64,000 bases of DNA, taken from positions 176,758 through 240,757 of the forward strand of contig JAGPNK010000030.1 in NCBI GenBank assembly GCA_020746835.1, given 5' to 3'. Both the position numbers and the translations under genes were made by a program. Within the stretch, counting starts at the first letter, position 1; every line of letters begins with the position of its first letter. This DNA comes from Stachybotrys elegans (lineage: Eukaryota > Ascomycota > Sordariomycetes > Hypocreales > Stachybotryaceae). Positions 57,450 to 64,000 of the stretch are shown here, piece by piece. Under the pieces are notes generated by a model. It searched no databases. It was given only the letters and a program-made list of their open reading frames with translations, and was not told the origin of the DNA.

Positions 57450-60400
57450 TATATAATAGAAACTTATAAGTTTTATTAACAAATTATAGAGCGTTAAGAT
57501 AGATAAGTATGTCTTAGTTAATAAGAAACATTATATATTGCTATATAATATATGCTATGCTAGAGTTTAACTAGGTAGAGATATTGAATTATACTTCTGC
57601 CATGAATATAGACTAAAAGGCAAGCTATTATAGAATATTAAGGATTACTTTAAGGCAGAAAAGCTTTAAGACCTAGCAATAGTTAAGCTTCTAGCTAACT
57701 AGGGCTTACTGATTATAGGGCTTAATATATTAAGTGGGTTCAGCTGTAATAAGTATAATATATAATCCCAATTAAAGCAAAGGGTCAGAGAATACTAAAG
57801 AAATATATTATATATAGGTTATATACTGTAATATAGCTAGATTAAAATGCAGACATGAATACAATCCTAACCAAGGTATTGAATTATTAGAAGTAAAAGC
57901 AAAATTATCTCTATAACACTAGTGTAGAGCTATCTAGAATTACTTATTGCTGAGAGCCAGGTAGAGCTAGATGAAGAGTATATATAGAGACTTATATAGG
58001 GTAATATATAAGAGGGCTATAATTATAACTTAACTTAGGTAAAGGAAATAAGGTAGGTAAGGTATATTAAGAATAGAAATCTACTTGAAATACATAATAT
58101 AATACAATGAATATAGACTAAAGCTAGAAAAAACAACTATAAAGAACTAGAAGATAAAGTAGTAAAGAAAGAATACTAGAGTTTAACTTTACTAGGAGAG
58201 AGCTTAAACTAAGAGGTTAACTATTATAGCTAGTGTCTGGACTGTATATTAAAGAATATACTGTAGTGCTTGTATAGCATTAAGGCTAGCAAGCCAAAGA
58301 GTAAACCATTTGGCTATATAGTGTAGGAGAGATTCTAGAGGAAATACCAGGCAGTTGCCTATTACTACTTGGGATTCTACTAGCATATATATTAAATAGG
58401 CCAACAAGAGATAGAAGACAAGCTTACTATGTTTTTTACTAATAAGTAGTAAAGTTTAATAGATAATATTATCTAAGAGCTATAGAATGTTTAGCTAGAC
58501 AGCAGGGTATAGGCGCCAGGTAATAAATAAAATAATTTTAATAACTATAGTAATAATAGCAATAGTAACTATAATAATAAAGACTATAGCAAAGGGTATT
58601 AATAGGAAGTAATTAAAGATATAGCTATGCTTAATAATGCTGTTTTCTAGTTTATAGTGGCTTCTATTAAGGTATATATTAGTGGTAATATATATACTAA
58701 CTTACTACTATACTTCTATATAGTACTTGGTGTCTATAGGTATCTATTAGAGTTTATAGAGATATATCTATATATAGGTATACTTATAGTATTGCTATAG
58801 ATCTACTAGCTATTCTTTTTAAAGGCTAGCTTTAGATATATACTTTATAAACTGGAGTAGGTTAGCTTTAAGATAGCTAATTAATTCTGACAAGAGTATA
58901 AGCAGTAAATATATATAGGAAAATACACTATTATTAGTAAGATTATTAATTGGATAGTATATAGCAAGGGGCATTATAACCAAATAAATAGAATGCTATT
59001 TATATACTGGTTGGAAAATAGAGAGTTACTATACTATAATAGCAAGTAGCTTAGGGTATAGAACTTTTAGTGAGTAGTATGCAAGCTTGTTTAGAATGTA
59101 GACTAACTACTTAATTAGCTATTTAGTAGAACTTAGGGTTAAGTTAGGCTAATAATTAACTTAAACAAGATATCCAATACTATAATATAACTTAGAGCAG
59201 GCCAGTCTTTTATAACTAATAAGAAGAATATATGGCTAGACATTAGGCCTAGAAAGATTATCTAAGTAAATAGTATATTGCTATTTAACTTAGTAAAATG
59301 TTAATAAAAGAGAATAAATATGCAGAAGTGACTATAGACTTTCTATAAATTCTTAGAGATTCTCTTTGTCTTAGTATATATATAGGGAGGGATGCTAGGA
59401 TACAGACCCAAGACATTAATACTATAATACTGCAATATATATTAGATTTTGTATAATATTTTTATTTATAACGGATAGGTAATGATTATTACTAACTGTA
59501 ATAAAATAAAAGCAATATAGGACAATGGCTATAAGGTGGCCTGGTTTTTACTAGAGTGTATTGGGTGTATGGTAATAGTAACTATTATATAGCTTTAGTT
59601 AGCTAAGTATATGCTTTAGCAGAGGTATAAATTGCCAGAGCTATAGGAGAAATACTATAAATTTATATAGAGGTCTAGAAGCTTAAGCTATTAGAATATA
59701 TAGAAGCTTAGTGCAATTATAATCTAATAGCTATAAGGGGATATTAAGCTATGGCTAGGTACCGGCAGGTATTATATAATGGCAATTGAGCTAGAGTAAA
59801 GAATTTATAGCTTGGTTATAAAGTAGGTAGAAAGCTTAGTAGGTAAAGATAATAATGGCAATAGATTAGAGTTTAATCTAATAATAGGGGAACTAATGGA
59901 TATATAGGGTAGCTAGAATATTATATGGGATCTCCAGAGTATATATAGCATGAAAATGGCGCGGATAGGCTATGCAGTCTATATAGCATTACTGGGGCAG
60001 CTATAACTGGAGATAATTGCAACGTTCCAAGCCATTAGCGGGCTGTAGCATTAGTTTCTTATAGATAGCATGCTATTCTTATATATATAGAAGTGTAGTA
60101 TAGTAAATAATAAGACTAATACTGTAATAAAGAAGAAAAGAAAGGAGATATATACTATACAGAAGGTAGAATAATAGATAGTAAAAGGGCTTTAATAGCT
60201 AATAGGCCTAATATTAATATAGCAGTTAATAAAACAAAGGGAGAGTATATAGGCAATTCTATTACTATAAGGTAATGAGGCAGCTATATACATTTTGCTA
60301 ATAGGAGTAAGTAAGAGTTTACTTTTTATAATCCTGGCTATTATACTGGAATGAAATATAAGTATTATTATTATACTATTTGCAGCGCTTTAGTATAACT

Positions 60401-61920
60401 TACTAGAGTAGGTACAGTAGATAGGAGTAAATGTCATTAAGTTTCATATATTGAATGTTTTTATAAGGGAATGGCTGCTAAGGTTGGCAAGAATGGTAAT
60501 TGTTAGTGTAGATACTATTACTATATAGAGCTTTCTGGTATATACTAAGGGGCTAAAGGTAGTAGGTAAGCTAGGGCTTATTTTTATTAATAAGGCTTAT
60601 ACTACTATTATAAATGTATTATATTGGTAAAAGCTATAAGAGCTAAAAGGACTTTGCTGGTTTAAGCGACTGGTTGTGCTACTAATGGCTATACTACCGA
60701 TTTAATTTGAATCTTAGTTCCAGAATAAACTACTAGCACAATCTGCAGTTATAGTGTAAGATTAAATTACAAAGCTTAACTACTAATATAAAGTAGAGTA
60801 GGTTAAACCCAGGCCAAGGACAGTAAATAAGTATATATTAGTACTAGTGCATGAAACATTAGCAGGCATAATAAGCAATTAGAAGGAAGTAGTATACTAC
60901 CAGTCTATCTAATAATATAAGGTATTAGTAGAGGCAATTGAGTGTAATGCCTACTATAGCAAGATAGAGAACAAGTAGTAAAATAAAATATAGATAGCAT
61001 AGGCAGAGAGATAAGGCTACTAATAGATTGTAGCAATAATAGAATTAGGCACAGGCATTAATATCAGAGGCATTATAATAGTACTATATGCTAAGATACT
61101 ATATAGGCTTATTAACTTTATCTAGCAAACGGGACAAGGTACAAGGCAAGATAGTAAAGTAGTCCAGTTTATTATTATATATAATAGACAGATACTATAT
61201 AAAGCTATAGATACAGACACAATTAATAGCATAAACCAGCATTAAATAATATAGTTTGCTAAGAGCTAAAAATACTAGTAAGAGATAATTTCAGTATTTA
61301 TAGATAGAGTTATAAACAAGATATATATAGATATTAGTAGCGCAGTAGCGTGCAATTAGTATAGCCCAATAGTAGAGAGAGGACTAGTCACAAAAAGGTT
61401 AGATATAGCACAAAGTAGATAGCAGAAACATACTGGGAGCAAGGGGGAGTATATTAGTATACTTATACAGTGGTTAAACAATATAGAGTTCTTATGCCTA
61501 GTATATTATATTACAAGGTATATACTAATATCAAAGGACTATAGTACTAAAGTTCAAGACTAATATAAAATAGCAAAAGAGTGGTATAAACTGGATATAG
61601 ACAAGATATATAAAACTATACAGAAGAAGCTAAGGTTTGCTAAGAATTTATACTACTTCCACTGTAAACTACCACTAGATTGGTATTAAGAAAGTAGAAC
61701 GCAAATTGGCAAAGGAGGGGAGCAATGTATATATATAGATAAAGTATTACTAGTTATATTAATGGGGTTTGAAAATTCAGTGATAAAGAAGTGAATTAAG
61801 GGTAAATTTAATATAGATATAGATAATAGAATGGGTTTTTATAAGTGGCTAGTAGGGCGGGTATAGTTTCATAGAATAAATAGAGTAAATATCCATATAT
61901 TATAGAAGGCTATAGTTAGA
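57450..61920 (+). pseudogene. RIP-mutated telomere-linked RecQ-type helicase relic
   Basis: Reading TAG/TAA as mutated Gln/Trp codons, one frame runs through the whole 4.4 kb. Anchors at 57529, 59392, 60298, 61048, 61126 and 61681 all share the same phase. In order: an N-terminal zinc-finger-like segment with 'YNICYARV' and 'FCHEYRLKG' (about 57529-57630); a central region with 'GMLGYRPKTLIL' (59386 on) typical of the long N-terminal part; a degraded Walker A 'LIGVSKS' (60298-60318) in place of a GxGKS/T loop; 'FINKAYT' (60583-60603) where DEAH is expected; 'IELGTGINIRGI' (61039 on); and stop-'QTGQGTR' (61123-61146) matching RecQ motif VI QQxGRxxR. The C-terminal part ('GGEQCIYIDKVLLVILMGF', 'MGFYKWLVGRVQFH') is also recognisable. 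Such helicases (TLH type) lie next to telomeres in many fungi and are transcribed toward the end, as here. No functional protein is possible from this copy. Confidence 0.8.
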
Positions 61921-62150
61921 AAATCACTAGGTAGGAATAGTAATATATAACTAAACTGCTAATTAGATATAATATATTAACTATATCTAGTTTATACTCA
62001 GTGGACAGGGTAATTTTAGGGAAGGGTTTTAATAATAATTAATATAGTCAGGCATAGTAAAGATACTGCTATATAGCTCTACAGCTCTATACTAGTTAAT
62101 AGTATGGTTTGCAATATATTAGCCGTGGTAAGGTATATCTTAATGTAGAG
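61921..62150. other. AT-rich spacer between helicase relic and minisatellite
   Basis: It probably contains the former 3' flank of the helicase. No features were recognised. Confidence 0.4.
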
Positions 62151-62468
62151 ACAGTATAGAGTAGGGCAGTATAGAGTAGGGCAGTACAGAGTAGGGCAGT
62201 ACAGGGTAGGGTAGTACAGGGTAGGGCAGTACAGGGTAGGGCAGTATAGAGTAGGGCAGTATAGGGTAGAGCAGTATAGAGTAGGGCAGTATAGGGTAGG
62301 GCAGTATAGGGTAGGGCAGTATAGGGTAGGGCAGTACAGGGTAGGGCAGTATAGGGTAGGGCAGTATAGGGTAGGGCAGTATAGGGTAGGGCAGTATAGG
62401 GTAGGGCAGTATAGAGTAGGGCAGTATAGAGTAGGGCAGTATAGGGAAGGAGTGGTATAGAGTAGGGC
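62151..62468. repeat. 15-bp minisatellite, about 20 copies, containing TAGGG
   Basis: Nineteen clean units of gtagggcagtatagg (variants with taca, gaga or taga at a few positions) run from 62161 to 62445, with degenerate partial units on both sides. Each 60 bases holds exactly four units. Because 15 is a multiple of three, a 131-codon open frame exists on the minus strand, but it is only the repeat translated. Confidence 0.9.
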
Positions 62469-63900
62469 AAGAAGAGTATTAAGTTGCCCAATTATCTATA
62501 TAAAGATAGAAGGGTAAAATGCAAGGAGTTAGAAGTAAGGAGTTTTAAAACTACTAATTGCTTTATCTTTACTAGTAGTAGGTTTTATAAAGGCATAATT
62601 ATAGCTAGAGTTTAGCTATATATGGTTTAAGTAGAGAAATAATTTAAAATGCTAGCCGCTATAATTTATATAGAGTAATAGCAAGAGATATAGTTTAATA
62701 TAAGAGGAGTAAAGTTCTAAGCTAAAGAGTAAAAATAATAGGGAAATAAGCGGTTAGATAAAGGGAGAAAAGTAAAAGTAAAGTAAAGAAGTATAAGGTT
62801 TTAGAACTAGTAATTGCTATATACTAGACATTAGTAGTAAAAAGCTAGAGTTAGTGAGTTGTATTTTAAGGTAAAAGTAGTATAGGGTTAGTTAGTAAAG
62901 AATTAGAGGGTTAATAGTTTAGATAAAGAGAGGAGAGTGAAAAGTGATAGAATAAAGTAAGGCATTTTAGGACTGCTAGAGGCTAGGTCTTTAAACTTAG
63001 CAGTAGTATAGAGAGGGTAGGGAAAAGGGAAAGGAAATAGTATAGAGGGTTAAGTAAGAGTAGCTAATAGATAGCTACTATATCTAGGTTATAGTCTATG
63101 GTTAGTATAGGATATATAGCATTACAAGAGGGTAAGTAAAGGAGAGCAACCCATGGTGGGCTGCTGCTATATAGTACTATAGAAAGGTTAGGTTTATATT
63201 ATATATACTGTGGTAAGTTAAAGCTATATAGTGTTATAGAGTTAAGATTTATAGTAAGGTAGCTAGGAGAGAAAGTATTATAGCTAGTATATTAGAATAT
63301 AAAGGAGGTAAGAGAAGGGCTAGCTACTGCATTCTAGAAGGGGTATTTAGGAGGGGAGTAGAGTAAATAGTAAAGTAATTAAAAAGGACTAATAGCTAGG
63401 GTCTAGATCTTACTGGAAAGTAAGTAAGTAAGTAAGTAATAGAAGAAAGAGAAGTAAGAGTAAAGTATAGGAAAAGTAGTGGCTAGAGTAAAGAGAGAAA
63501 GAAGTTTAAGAAAGAAGCACTAACTGCTATAGTCTAAATCTATAGGTTTAGGGGGAAGTAAGGAAGTAGATAAGTATAGGGTATAGTAACTACTAGAATA
63601 AGGAGGAGAGATACTAAGAACTATAGTCTAGTAGTAAGGGGAGTTAAGAGTAAAGTATAGTAGCCACTAGTATAAGGTATATAGAGAGATAAGAAAGGAA
63701 CTACTAACCGCTAGGTTCTATATAACTATTTATCTAGATAGAGTAAAAGGGTTAGGGAAGGTAACTACTATATACTAGTATATAGTAGAAGGGAGTAAGA
63801 TAACTAACTGCTAGGGTTTAGCTTCTAGTAGAGCAAGCAAAGTAACAAAAGGTATAGATTATACTTAGAGATTTAGAAGTAGAAGGCACTAGATTAAGAC
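62469..63900. repeat. Purine-skewed degenerate subtelomeric repeat zone
   Basis: The plus strand is rich in A and G and very poor in C, with no open frames. A motif resembling ctaactgctagrgtnta recurs at irregular spacing (about 62551, 62808, 62973, 63522, 63706, 63803), usually near 'gagtaaagta' runs. A run of gtaagtaa repeats lies near 63420-63440. This looks like a diverged telomere-associated repeat array ending directly at the telomere. Confidence 0.55.
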
Positions 63901-64000
63901 TTAGGGTTAGGGTTAGGGTTAGGGTTAGGGTTAGGGTTAGGGTTAGGGTTAGGGTTAGGGTTAGGGTTAGGGTTAGGGTTAGGGTTAGGGTTAGGGTTAG
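63901..64000 (+). repeat. Telomere, (TTAGGG)n
   Basis: One hundred bases of perfect TTAGGG repeats (about 16.7 units) reach the window end with no variant unit. The G-rich strand runs 5' to 3' toward the right, so the right side is the physical chromosome end. The orientation and unit are those of filamentous ascomycetes. Confidence 0.98.

Noticed and set aside
62151..62468. CRISPR-like array
   Set aside because: Units are contiguous 15-mers with no unique spacers, in a eukaryotic subtelomere.
62096..62491. 131-codon minus-strand open frame made of a YTALP-type pentapeptide
   Set aside because: It exists only because a 15-bp tandem unit keeps frame. No start context, no non-repeat sequence.

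Overview
The window is a chromosome end of a filamentous ascomycete (Pezizomycotina, probably Sordariomycetes; the genus cannot be fixed from sequence alone). Four things support this. The right end is an uninterrupted TTAGGG array (63901-64000). Genes carry short GT-AG introns of about 46-92 nt with CTAAC-like branch sites. The gene content is typically fungal: HET-domain proteins, an ankyrin protein with a STAND-like N-terminus, AIG1-type GTPases, an esterase-NACHT NLR relic and CBM1-GH10 xylanase debris. Several broken genes and the whole distal block show C-to-T / G-to-A decay, with CAG or CAA becoming TAG or TAA and TGG becoming TAG, as expected from RIP (repeat-induced point mutation).

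Proximal part (1-24.7 kb, balanced base composition). In order: a flavin monooxygenase-like gene running off the left edge (minus); a fused HD-domain plus alpha/beta-hydrolase gene (minus, one intron); a five-exon beta-carbonic anhydrase (plus); a pepsin-type aspartic protease pseudogene that has lost the segment with its second catalytic Asp (plus); two small fungal proteins (13157-13538 minus, 14633-14857 plus); a head-to-head pair of AIG1-like GTPases, the minus one stopped at codon 41 and the plus one intact with a coiled coil and C-terminal zinc fingers; an 846-aa HET-domain gene (plus); and a multi-spanning membrane protein pseudogene (plus).

Middle part (25.5-47.5 kb) is a graveyard. 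A long gene (25.5-30.2 kb) is broken by many stops and frameshifts and carries a zinc-deaminase-like HAE ... CxxC motif near 29.1-29.2 kb. A wide zone without recognisable genes follows, then an esterase-NACHT NLR relic (39.5-41.5 kb) and another frameshifted gene (46.5-47.5 kb). Copies of one dispersed repeat lie at about 14, 19, 42 and 46 kb. The 46-kb copy is flanked by a perfect 15-bp direct repeat.

Distal part (47.9-64 kb). An apparently intact five-exon ankyrin protein is followed by a CBM1-GH10 xylanase relic with three Trp-to-TAG changes and a HET gene whose end coincides with the start of an AT-rich block. That block (54.2-63.9 kb) holds short tandem repeats and a heavily RIP-mutated telomere-linked RecQ-type helicase (about 57.45-61.92 kb, plus strand). 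The helicase relic keeps one reading frame for about 4.4 kb. Beyond it lie a 15-bp minisatellite containing TAGGG, a purine-skewed degenerate subtelomeric repeat zone and the telomere.

Taken together, the intact genes are a few metabolic enzymes plus several candidate self/non-self recognition genes (HET, STAND-like/ankyrin, AIG1 GTPase), embedded in decaying subtelomeric DNA. The points most worth following are the HD-hydrolase fusion, the AIG1 pair, the deaminase-motif relic, the in-frame RIP-mutated helicase and the dispersed repeat with its long direct duplication.
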